Positions 33,436-40,592 of a stretch of 64,000 nt of DNA are shown here, one piece after another. The DNA comes from Chloroflexota bacterium (lineage in GTDB: Bacteria > Chloroflexota > Anaerolineae > Anaerolineales > Anaerolineaceae). Every line of letters starts with the position of its first letter. The first letter of the stretch is position 1. The position numbers and the translations under genes are program-made. The stretch is taken from contig JAKQJC010000034.1 of the NCBI GenBank assembly GCA_029561345.1, positions 62,001-126,000 of the forward strand, read 5' to 3'. The notes beneath the pieces were generated by a model, which made no database searches, was not told where the DNA came from, and worked only from the letters and a program-made list of their open reading frames with translations.

Positions 33436-33442
33436 AAATCAT

Positions 33443-33868
33443 ATGACGACCGGTTTGATTCAGGAAATCATCCTCACCAGAAGTATTCATGCAGCACCGG
33501 CTGATATTTATGGCGCTTTCACCACGGCGGCAGGCTGGTGCGCCTGGTGCAGTGAGACGGCCGAAGTTGACGCGCGGGTTGGCGGAAAGCTGCACATCTA
33601 CACAGAAGGCTACCATTCCAGTGGGGAATTCATGACTCTGGAGCCAGAAAGATTGATTGTGTTTACCTGGAATGGGGACCGCGAACCGCCTGTGGTGATT
33701 GAAGTCCGGCTGGCGGCACAGGGCGACCTGACAGAAGTGATATTCAAAGTGACAGGGCAGGGCTCCGAGCAGGAATGGGTGAATTTATCCGCCTTTTTTG
33801 AGCGCATATGGGGCCATGTTTTGGATCACCTCAAAGATGTGATGGAAAATTCCAAACCTGAGGAATAG
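33443..33868 (+). CDS. SRPBCC (AHSA1-like) family protein
   Basis: A 141-residue START/Bet v1-type ligand-binding or Hsp90-activator-like protein: ILTRSIHAAPADIYGAFTTAAGWCAWCSETAEVDARVGGKLHIYTEGYHSSGEFMTLEPERLIVFTW is the family core, followed by EVIFKVTGQGSEQEWVNLS and a final helix (WGHVLDHLKDVMEN). GGAGAAAGG lies upstream of the ATG. Ligand unknown. The next gene is about 90 bp away. Confidence 0.85.
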   Translation: MTTGLIQEIILTRSIHAAPADIYGAFTTAAGWCAWCSETAEVDARVGGKLHIYTEGYHSSGEFMTLEPERLIVFTWNGDREPPVVIEVRLAAQGDLTEVIFKVTGQGSEQEWVNLSAFFERIWGHVLDHLKDVMENSKPEE

Positions 33869-33960
33869 AGGACCTGCTCAGCGTCTCCGTTTCTATATTG
33901 CAGGACATTACCATCACAACGTGAAAGTAAGTTAAGGCAAAAAAGCAGCAAGGAGAAAAG

Positions 33961-34845
33961 ATGACCGCCCCATCAAACCTGTTTAACCGCAGTCAGGATT
34001 CCCTGACAGACTATCAGAAAGCCTTGCAGAAGGCGCGCGCTGAAAAGAAAAACCTGTTGATTGAATTTGGCGGCGGTTGGTGTGAGTGGTGCGATCGTCT
34101 GAATAAATTCATTTTGTCTTATCCTGATCTGGCCAGCATGCGCGCCAACGATTATATTCATATGCGCGTGCATATCGGGCGGAATTTTAATTCAGACCAC
34201 CCGCTTTTTTGGGATGATCTGGTCGATGGCGTTCCGCATTTTCTTGTGGTTAAATCAAATGGCAGCCTGATCCATTCCCAGCTGACCGATCCGTTGGAAG
34301 AAGGTGACTCCTACAGCTATGAGAGGATCTTTGCCTTTTTATCAGAATGGAGCGATCCAGATAAAGATAGCAAGGAAATTCCAGTACCTGCTGATTATCT
34401 GAAAGGGAAAGTGGCACCAGCTTCAGATACCCCACCTGCCGCCCTGCTGCTGGATGGACATTGGTGCGGGCACGGTGAAACCCGGTTCAGAATATTTGAT
34501 GTGGCCGCCAGCGAAGAAAGCATTTTCAGCGTGCGCCTGCCCGGGCGAGACAGCCTGCCAATGGTGATTGCCAGATCAGATAAAGGAAACACATTTCCCG
34601 TGTACGATGCCCGGCAGCATCCGGCAAGCCTGTATTATCTGGGCGATCCGGTTATTTCTAAAGAACCGCACCTGCAGCCGTTTTACCCCTGTCCGCAGTG
34701 CGGGCAGGAGCGGTTCACCCTGGCCCTGGGTTTTGAGGTGCCGAAAGATTCGGAAACGCCAGATGATACCTCATGGTTTGCCCTTGCAGCCAGGTGCGTG
34801 AGCTGCCAGTGGCAGGGTATCATATATGATGATAAGACCGCTTGA
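33961..34845 (+). CDS. Thioredoxin-fold protein with CxxC and a C-terminal zinc ribbon
   Basis: A 294-residue cytoplasmic protein. The N-terminal ~130 residues form a thioredoxin-like domain with Cys41-Glu-Trp-Cys44 in GGGWCEWCDRLNKF, as in DUF255/SoxW-type thioredoxins that act as disulfide reductases. A linker of about 100 residues follows, then a C-terminal four-Cys zinc ribbon (Cys244, Cys247, Cys279, Cys282). No signal peptide is present. CAAGGAG precedes the ATG. Its partner is unknown; a kinase-like gene follows after 36 bp. Confidence 0.7.
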   Translation: MTAPSNLFNRSQDSLTDYQKALQKARAEKKNLLIEFGGGWCEWCDRLNKFILSYPDLASMRANDYIHMRVHIGRNFNSDHPLFWDDLVDGVPHFLVVKSNGSLIHSQLTDPLEEGDSYSYERIFAFLSEWSDPDKDSKEIPVPADYLKGKVAPASDTPPAALLLDGHWCGHGETRFRIFDVAASEESIFSVRLPGRDSLPMVIARSDKGNTFPVYDARQHPASLYYLGDPVISKEPHLQPFYPCPQCGQERFTLALGFEVPKDSETPDDTSWFALAARCVSCQWQGIIYDDKTA

Positions 34846-34881
34846 TGAATCACGGATGTTTCCATCAATAAGGGAAAAAAC

Positions 34882-35766
34882 ATGGAAAACCGCCAGCAGC
34901 ACAGACTTGAAGTTCTTGGATTTTTAAAAAAACATTTTCCTGGTAAAGTTGGCGAGTTAAGCCTGCCAGAAGGCAGCGGACAGGAAACTTATTTCGCCCG
35001 CTGCGGACAAAGCCATTATTTTGTCAAACTGGGCGTGGATACAGCGCGTTATGCAGCTATATCAGACCTGGGAGTGACCCCTCCGCTGCTGGCCGCCGGC
35101 GTTCTTGAAGACGGGACATCCATCATGGTTCAGCCGCGCCTCGATGGCCGCCACCCGACGCGGAAAGATTACCGGGATCACCTGGACGCTTTTGCCGATG
35201 CCATCTGGCGGGTGCACCACAGCATCGCGGTCCGGCAGGCGCTTCCAAAAGTTGATTCTGAGCTTTACAGCGAAGCCGGCCTCAGAGGGGTGATGCGCCT
35301 GAGAAAAAAGTGGGCTGGCTTGCGGGAAAGAGTGCTGGACCAGGCCGGGTTTGTGGATGAAGGCCTGGACAGGTTGGAGAAGACCGTCAGCGGGTTTGAA
35401 GGGGAGGGGTTGGCAGCCTCGCATAATGATATCTGTAATGCCAACTGGCTGCTGACCACTGACGGACGGCTGGTTTTGCTTGACCTGGAAATGATGGCGC
35501 TGGACGATCCGGCTCTGGATGTGGGCGCCACCCTGTGGTGGTATATCCCGCCAGCATTGAGGGAACGGTTTCTAATGGCCGCAGGTTATCCGACGGATGA
35601 GGCGTTCCGGGAGCGAATGCGGACGCGCATGGCGATGCACTGCCTGAGCATCATTCTGCCCCGCGAACAAAGCTTTGACCGCTTTGACCCGGCCGGGTTT
35701 GCGGAAGCGCTGGTGGATTTCAGGGCGGCGCTGGCAGGAGAGGAAAATCCGCAGGGATATGATTGA
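34882..35766 (+). CDS. Phosphotransferase (aminoglycoside/choline kinase fold)
   Basis: A 294-residue protein-kinase-like-fold phosphotransferase: SHNDICNANWLL (about 177-188) is the catalytic loop, DLEMMALDDPALDVGATLWWYIPP the Mg-binding DLE block. The N-terminal glycine-rich ATP loop is GSGQETYFARCGQSHYFVKLG. Substrate is a small amine or sugar, unidentified. GGGAAAAAAC precedes the ATG. It follows the thioredoxin-fold gene by 36 bp. Confidence 0.85.
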   Translation: MENRQQHRLEVLGFLKKHFPGKVGELSLPEGSGQETYFARCGQSHYFVKLGVDTARYAAISDLGVTPPLLAAGVLEDGTSIMVQPRLDGRHPTRKDYRDHLDAFADAIWRVHHSIAVRQALPKVDSELYSEAGLRGVMRLRKKWAGLRERVLDQAGFVDEGLDRLEKTVSGFEGEGLAASHNDICNANWLLTTDGRLVLLDLEMMALDDPALDVGATLWWYIPPALRERFLMAAGYPTDEAFRERMRTRMAMHCLSIILPREQSFDRFDPAGFAEALVDFRAALAGEENPQGYD

Positions 35767-35814
35767 TCGCTGCGTGAAATTTTTAGGGATATGATTATCA
35801 GGAGAGGAAGTACG

Positions 35815-36807
35815 ATGAAGAAAACGCTGAAATATTCGATTGTTCTGGCCATTGCAATTTTGTTGGTTATTTCAGGGTGCGGGATCATGGGGGAAGCCGC
35901 CCCCACTCCTGAGATTCCGACCGCGGCCGTGGCGAGCGAACCAACGGTGGAACCAACCCCCAGGCCGACCTTCTATTTGCCGCCAACCTACACTCCGGAA
36001 GCATCACCGACACCTTACCCCACCAGCACCCCCATGCCAGGCGCGCCGAGGAAATATACCTGCGACATGGACCAGACCTTGAAGAATCTGAAAAGCAAGG
36101 TGAAATATGACCAGGCGGTGGTTTTATATAATGAATTGATGGGAAGATCATATCTCCTTATCTGGTTTGTGGATCCTGACCTCAACCCGGCAGCCGGTGA
36201 AAATGAGATTGCGGCCAATAACGAGCTGGCAATGCAGCATGGATTGATTGTCAGCCAGGAAATGAAAGCAGCAGACCCCTGCGTCAGCCAGGATTTTGAC
36301 CTTATCAATCCGGTGGTGGTGGACAAAAATTACAACGGCTGGTATTCGGCGGAAATTAAGCCGGGCGATTTGCCGGATACGGTGCTGACAGATAACGAAA
36401 ACCTTTACGGCATGTCGCTGCTGGCCCAAACCGGGTATAAACGCGAAAAGGCGCCCACCAGGCTGAAAGCCGCGCCTGCGGGAAGCTGCACCTGGCCGGA
36501 AGCCAACGAAGCCCTGCACCAACATTTTTCATCAGCGCGGGAAAATGTGGCCTTCTATTATGTGACGGATGAAGCGGCAACCACCCTTTGGGCGCAGTGG
36601 GACAGCCAGCCGGAGATGCTGCAATTTGATGTGCTGGCTTCGTTGATGAATATTTCAGAAGAAATGCTATGTCTGCATCCGCAGCCGACGCAGTTAATTT
36701 TTGAAGTTACCGATTCCCGCGGCGTCGTTCTGTTGGTCGGCCTGTGGGAATGGGCCGGCATCAAGGCTCAGGATTTGAACCAGGTTCAGGTTGTGTACCA
36801 GAAATAA
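35815..36807 (+). CDS. Lipoprotein, hypothetical
   Basis: A 330-residue lipoprotein. The lipobox LLVISGC puts the lipidated Cys at about 22, followed by a Pro/Thr-rich spacer to about 75. The globular part has no recognised domain (CDMDQTLKNLKSKVKYDQAVV, YLLIWFVDPDLNPAAGENEIA, VVDKNYNGWYSAEIKPGDLPDTV). The ATG at 35815 has AGGAGAGGAAG upstream; the frame from 35791 adds eight residues that do not fit a signal. No neighbours point to its role. Confidence 0.7.
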   Translation: MKKTLKYSIVLAIAILLVISGCGIMGEAAPTPEIPTAAVASEPTVEPTPRPTFYLPPTYTPEASPTPYPTSTPMPGAPRKYTCDMDQTLKNLKSKVKYDQAVVLYNELMGRSYLLIWFVDPDLNPAAGENEIAANNELAMQHGLIVSQEMKAADPCVSQDFDLINPVVVDKNYNGWYSAEIKPGDLPDTVLTDNENLYGMSLLAQTGYKREKAPTRLKAAPAGSCTWPEANEALHQHFSSARENVAFYYVTDEAATTLWAQWDSQPEMLQFDVLASLMNISEEMLCLHPQPTQLIFEVTDSRGVVLLVGLWEWAGIKAQDLNQVQVVYQK

Positions 36808-36826
36808 TGCAGGCAGGGCAGAAAAA

Positions 36827-37168
36827 ATGACGGATCAATTTCCTGAATGGCTGGTGGTGAATCAAGTGGCGGTGGAAGCTGAATCGGTGACCGTGGGCGC
36901 CACCAACCGCGAACGCTGGGCGTGGGACCGCAAAGACGGTTATTCCGGCGCCGACGCCAAAACCATCATCTCCGTCCGCCTGATTGACCACGGTACGGGC
37001 TGTGCGCCGGGTGAAGAGATGAGTCTGTTCTGCTCGCGGGACGATCCCCTGCGGGCGCTGGCACTGCAGGGCTGCGGCCCCCTGCTGGCACTGGCCTGGC
37101 AGATTCGCGAGCAAGGCCTGGATGATGGCAGAGCCCGGGCAGCCTTTTTCGGCCGCGAATTGAGGTAA
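36827..37168 (+). CDS. Hypothetical protein, 113 aa
   Basis: A small soluble protein (FPEWLVVNQVAVEAESVTVGATNRERWAWDRKDGYSGADAKTIISVRLIDHGTGCAPGEEMSLFCSRDDPLRALALQGCGPLLALAWQI). Two Cys-rich stretches are present, but no pattern of a zinc finger. Unrecognised. GCAGGGCAGAAAAA precedes the ATG at 36827. It is followed by a bidirectional terminator. Confidence 0.45.
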   Translation: MTDQFPEWLVVNQVAVEAESVTVGATNRERWAWDRKDGYSGADAKTIISVRLIDHGTGCAPGEEMSLFCSRDDPLRALALQGCGPLLALAWQIREQGLDDGRARAAFFGRELR

Positions 37169-37179
37169 AAAAACTGGGA

Positions 37180-37210
37180 GGCCCTTGCTGCCTTGAGAGG
37201 AGCAAGGGCC
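37180..37210. terminator. Bidirectional terminator between the hypothetical gene and the NmrA-family gene
   Basis: GGCCCTTGCT (37180-37189) pairs with AGCAAGGGCC (37201-37210). The upstream A-tract gives a T-run on the minus strand, so it should end the NmrA transcript. Confidence 0.65.
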
Positions 37211-37237
37211 GGTAATCATACCCTGACGATCAATGCG

Positions 37238-38095
37238 TCAGGACCAGACGCTGGCATAATCCTGCACATACTGCCGGAAGGTGCGTGGTTTGCGCCCCGT
37301 GAGGCGCTCCACTTCTCCGGTGACAGGCTCGGCCATGCCGTTGCGCGTCGAAAGATAAAGACCGGTCATCACCAGCGCAAATATGAAGGGCGTTCCCTGG
37401 CGCATGTGGCGAATGAGAAATTGCACCGGAGAAGGATTGCGGTAGGTAATGGTGCGCCCCAACACCTCGCTTAACACCCCGGCGGCCTGCCAGTAATCGA
37501 GAGCTTCACCGCCGGTGAGGTCGTAGGCTTTGTTTTCGTGACCGGGCTGCTGGAGAGCCAGGGCAGCCACCGCGGCAATATCACGAACATCAATGAAACT
37601 GGTGCGCGCGCGTCCGGTGGGCACAAAAATTTCGCTGCGCTCGCGAATTTCCTGGCGGTGGGTGGTGTTGAGGTTCTGCATGAAGAAACTGCAGCGCAGG
37701 AAGGTCCAGGTCATCGGCGAATGGACAAGATATTCCTCCACTTTATAGTGGGGAACGAATTTGGCCTGTTCAATGCCGATCAGCGAGAGAAAAACCACAT
37801 GCCTGACCCCTACACCGCGGGCGGCATCGAGAGCCGGGAACATGATGTTCCTGACGTCTGAGATTTGCGGCGGACGCATGAGAAACAGCGTATCCACGCC
37901 GGTGAAGGCGGCGGGGTAGGTGTTTCGGTCCTGAAAATCAAAAACCACCGCGTCGACGGTTTCGCCAAAGCAGGCGCGGATTTTTTCCAGGCTGCGGTCA
38001 GCCACGCGGATATCTGCGCCGGAGGCCAGCAGCAGCCGGACAACTTCTGAACCAACGTTGCCGAGGGCGCCTGTTACCAATATTTTACCTGTCAT
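37238..38095 (-). CDS. NmrA-like NAD(P)-binding protein
   Basis: A 285-residue atypical SDR/NmrA-like protein. ILVTGALGNVGSEVVRLL (about 4-20) is the nucleotide-binding loop. IEQAKFVPHYKVEEYLVHS with the FLRCSFFMQNL segment follows, and GRARTSFIDVRDIAAVAALAL closes the core; no Tyr-x3-Lys of classical SDRs is seen. Members sense NAD(P) or act on quinones. GGAGT lies 7 bp before the ATG at 38095. It is divergent from a TetR gene and the two share an operator-bearing spacer, so it is the likely target of that repressor. Confidence 0.88.
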   Translation of the reverse strand: MTGKILVTGALGNVGSEVVRLLLASGADIRVADRSLEKIRACFGETVDAVVFDFQDRNTYPAAFTGVDTLFLMRPPQISDVRNIMFPALDAARGVGVRHVVFLSLIGIEQAKFVPHYKVEEYLVHSPMTWTFLRCSFFMQNLNTTHRQEIRERSEIFVPTGRARTSFIDVRDIAAVAALALQQPGHENKAYDLTGGEALDYWQAAGVLSEVLGRTITYRNPSPVQFLIRHMRQGTPFIFALVMTGLYLSTRNGMAEPVTGEVERLTGRKPRTFRQYVQDYASVWS

Positions 38096-38130
38096 TTTTT
38101 TACTCCATTGACCCATTACGGTCATGACAC

Positions 38131-38159
38131 TTGATATTATATAGACCAGTCGTTATAAT
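38131..38159 (+). promoter_or_regulatory. Divergent promoter with a LmrA/YxaF-type operator
   Basis: On the plus strand TTGATA (38131-38136) and TATAAT (38154-38159) are 17 bp apart. A TATAAT on the minus strand (38136-38141) serves the NmrA gene. Between them lies ATATA-GAC-CA-GTC-GTTATA (about 38139-38157), close to the GACC(A/G)GTC core box from memory of the Bacillus LmrA/YxaF regulators. Confidence 0.7.
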
Positions 38160-38195
38160 ACACCCATTCCATTCTTTTGAGAAGGGATTCAGCAC

Positions 38196-38753
38196 ATGAA
38201 CCTGGCAAAACAACAAATATTGGAAGCTGCAGCCCGCCTGTTTGAAAAACAGGGTTACCATGCCACCGGGCTGAATGAAATCATCCGTGAGAGTGGCGCT
38301 CCGAAGGGATCGCTGTATTACTACTTTCCGGAAGGCAAGGAACAGATTGGCGCAGAAACAGCGCTCTGGTCAGCCGGACAGATGGCTGGACGCATTCGAA
38401 CTGGATTGGCGCAGAGCGATGATCCGGCTGAGGCGGTGCGGCTGTTGGGGCTGGGCACGGCCGAGGCGATTGAAAATGCCAAATTCAGCGCCGGCGGCCC
38501 CCTGATGATGCTGGCGGCGGAAAGCGCCGTGAGCAGTGAGCGGTTGAATGCTGCCTGCCGGGAGGCTTACGGCCTGATGCAGGCGGCGTTCAGCGAGAAA
38601 TTTTCTGGAAATGAGCCGCTGGCGCGGTTTGTCCTGGCCGTTCTGGAGGGGGCCATTTTGCTCAGCCGGGTCAATCACAGCGCAGATGCCGTGCGCCAGG
38701 CTGCGCAATATCTTGAAACCTGCGTTAAACTGGAAATGAATAAAGAGAAATGA
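38196..38753 (+). CDS. TetR-family transcriptional regulator (LmrA/YxaF type)
   Basis: A 185-residue repressor: ILEAAARLFEKQGYHATGLNEIIRESGAPKGSLYYYFPEGKEQI is the N-terminal helix-turn-helix (about 8-51), and the rest is the ligand-binding helical domain. The LYYYFPEGKEQ block is typical of the LmrA/YxaF subgroup, which has a GACC-GGTC type operator; such an operator is in the divergent spacer. It probably represses itself and the NmrA-like gene. AGAAGGGA precedes the ATG. Confidence 0.88.
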   Translation: MNLAKQQILEAAARLFEKQGYHATGLNEIIRESGAPKGSLYYYFPEGKEQIGAETALWSAGQMAGRIRTGLAQSDDPAEAVRLLGLGTAEAIENAKFSAGGPLMMLAAESAVSSERLNAACREAYGLMQAAFSEKFSGNEPLARFVLAVLEGAILLSRVNHSADAVRQAAQYLETCVKLEMNKEK

Positions 38754-38794
38754 TCCTTTGGAGCGGGTGAGGGAACGCAAGTATAATCACTTAA

Positions 38795-39313
38795 ATGAAA
38801 AGCGACATAGATTCATTCAAGGATATTGTTGCACTCAAGAGCTGGCTGCAAAATGCGATCAACCCCCTGCCGGAGCAGCCGCCCGTTGGCCCCATGCAGG
38901 CCTGGACCTGTTTTAAGACGGCGCTAAGCTGTTGTCTGGAGGAGGAATACTGCGAGGAACTGGCCTTCAGCATCAGTGAGGCGGCGAATCAGGATGGTAA
39001 GATTGTGCCCGATGATAAGCCACTTTTCCAGATTTATTTTAGCCGTCTCATGGATGTCAAAACCCGCTCAGGTATGCGTGTGGCTGAGGTGGCGTTATAT
39101 TATCGCTATCCCATGAACGATCAGTTGTGCCGGCTTTTGAATGAAACCCCAAAACCTGAAATGGAAATAGCATACTTCAGCACTGACCCGGAAGCCAGCA
39201 TCCGGCAAAAAATTGAGATGCTGGCTGATTTTGCCGATGGAATGCAGGGAATGTGGAAGGCTGTGGAGGGCCTTGAACCGGCGCTGGCTGATTTTCATTT
39301 CTGGATCTGGTGA
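38795..39313 (+). CDS. Hypothetical protein ending at an in-frame TGA
   Basis: A 172-residue soluble protein of unknown family: LKSWLQNAINPLPEQPPVGPMQAWTCFKTALSCCLEEEYCEELAF, then YFSRLMDVKTRSGMRVAEVALYYRYPM and FADGMQGMWKAVEGLEPALADFHFWIW. A TATAAT at 38782-38787 lies only 7 bp before the ATG and no ribosome binding site is visible, so the mRNA may be leaderless. The stop TGA at 39311 is followed in the same frame by 42 protein-like codons to a TAA at 39440 (see next entry), so the gene may be truncated by a nonsense mutation. Confidence 0.5.
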   Translation: MKSDIDSFKDIVALKSWLQNAINPLPEQPPVGPMQAWTCFKTALSCCLEEEYCEELAFSISEAANQDGKIVPDDKPLFQIYFSRLMDVKTRSGMRVAEVALYYRYPMNDQLCRLLNETPKPEMEIAYFSTDPEASIRQKIEMLADFADGMQGMWKAVEGLEPALADFHFWIW

Positions 39314-39442
39314 AAAAAGGAATACAATGCCTGGGCCGCCAGCGCTTCGGTGGGCGCCTACCTGGATTACCGCTGCAGCCGGGCGGAATTTCACATTGCC
39401 GATCATGGAAAACTGGCCCAATATTGGGGAACGAGGGATTAA
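39314..39442 (+). pseudogene. In-frame continuation after TGA, possible lost C-terminus
   Basis: 42 codons directly after the TGA at 39311 stay open in the same frame: KKEYNAWAASASVGAYLDY... AEFHIADHGKLAQYWGTRD, ending TAA at 39440. The composition resembles a real C-terminus more than the two other open frames here. Either a TGG-to-TGA mutation cut the protein short, or the sequence is a chance frame. Other frames are also open, so this is moderate evidence. Confidence 0.35.
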
Positions 39443-39520
39443 ATCAATTGTTCCAGCTCTTTGCCACGCCGCGCGATCACCTCAGCAGACAGATGTGCGA
39501 AAATGACCGTCAACCAGTAA

Positions 39521-39649
39521 GATGGCTTTGCAGATCTGTATGATGTGCCGGCTGAATTTTTCCTGGATTCTTCCTGGTATAAGTGGACAAGGCCGGCGGG
39601 GAAGTACTGGCATTGTGAAAAATTGTCCCCCAAAACACCCGGTTTATGA
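39521..39649 (+). pseudogene. Short coding remnant in a degenerate stretch
   Basis: 42 codons from just after a TAA at 39518 to a TGA at 39647 read DGFADLYDVPAEFFLDSSWYKWTRPAGKYWHCEKL. No start or ribosome binding site. The composition is protein-like but the family is unknown. The rest of 39443-39749 holds no gene I can support; a minus-strand frame over 39439-39633 is equally open. Confidence 0.3.
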
Positions 39650-39749
39650 GGTTAAAGCGCCAATCATCATTATAATTATTGATATGGGCCTTTGTTGAGG
39701 CTCCCGCGCCTGCCCGCAAGTTGGTTTAGTGGTAAGCAAGAGGAATGGC

Positions 39750-40568
39750 ATGAAAAGAGGTTACCCTCGACCATTCTATCTGGTTGTTATTTTCTGCGCC
39801 GGCATGTTATGTCTGGCTGCCTGTGAAACCCTGGCTGCCTCCCAGATGGCGCCGAGCCCTGAAAAAAACACGCCTGATGCAAATACCATCCGCCTGGCCA
39901 ACGGAAGCTGGGAGCCCTACAATGGGCCCGGGCTGCCGCACGGCGGCTGCGAGGCGCAGGTGGTTGAGGAAGCCTTTGCGCTGGAGGGCATCGCGGTGAA
40001 ATATGAATTTTTCCCCTGGGCGCGCAGTTACAGCCTTTCAGCAACCGGCGCTTGGGACGGCACACTGGCCTGGGATGACACCCCGGAACACCGCGCCGAC
40101 CATTACCTGAGCGCCGAGCCAATCACCCGACAGGAATGGGTCTTTTTCTACCGAAAAGACCGGCCCCTGGTATGGAAAACACTGGATGATCTGGCCGGCA
40201 AGACCATTGGCGTAACCACCGGCTATGTTTACAGTGATGCTTTTAAGAATATCAAAGCCAGAGGAACAGCCACTTTTTTGGAAAGTTCCAGCGATGAGGC
40301 CAATTTTTGCATGCTGCTGGCCGGGCGGATTGATGTGTTCCCGATGGAGCGCCGGGTTGGAAAATACTTGCTTCAAACCATTTTTTCCTCAGAAGAACAG
40401 GCGAAGATTGTTGATTCGCCAGAATCATTTTCCCGGTTTCAATCCTACCTGCTCTTATCGAGGGCGGTGCCGGGGAACGAGCAGCGGATGGCATTGTTTG
40501 ACCTCGGCTTTCAGGAGTTAAAAGAAAGTGGGCGCTATGCAGAGATCATGGACAAATGCGCGCAATAA
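39750..40568 (+). CDS. Periplasmic-type solute-binding lipoprotein (family 3)
   Basis: A 272-residue lipoprotein. The lipobox CLAAC gives Cys25. The SBP_bac_3 pattern follows: IRLANGSWEPYNGPGLPHGGCEAQVVEEAFALEGIAVKYEFFPW (about 45-90), then SAEPITRQEWVFFYRKDRP, LDDLAGKTIGVTTGYVYSDAF and FCMLLAGRIDVFPMERRVGKYLL. No ABC-transporter genes are nearby; instead a sensor kinase gene starts 24 bp downstream, so it could be a sensory binding protein. The ATG at 39750 has AAGAGGA upstream. Confidence 0.85.
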   Translation: MKRGYPRPFYLVVIFCAGMLCLAACETLAASQMAPSPEKNTPDANTIRLANGSWEPYNGPGLPHGGCEAQVVEEAFALEGIAVKYEFFPWARSYSLSATGAWDGTLAWDDTPEHRADHYLSAEPITRQEWVFFYRKDRPLVWKTLDDLAGKTIGVTTGYVYSDAFKNIKARGTATFLESSSDEANFCMLLAGRIDVFPMERRVGKYLLQTIFSSEEQAKIVDSPESFSRFQSYLLLSRAVPGNEQRMALFDLGFQELKESGRYAEIMDKCAQ

Positions 40569-40592
40569 AGGTGCCGCAAGGCTGGAGGATAG

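Noticed and set aside
39311-39313. Selenocysteine at the TGA of the gene at 38795
   Set aside because: No SECIS-type stem-loop was recognised directly after the TGA, the expected homologue context is unknown, and other decayed genes nearby make a nonsense mutation simpler.
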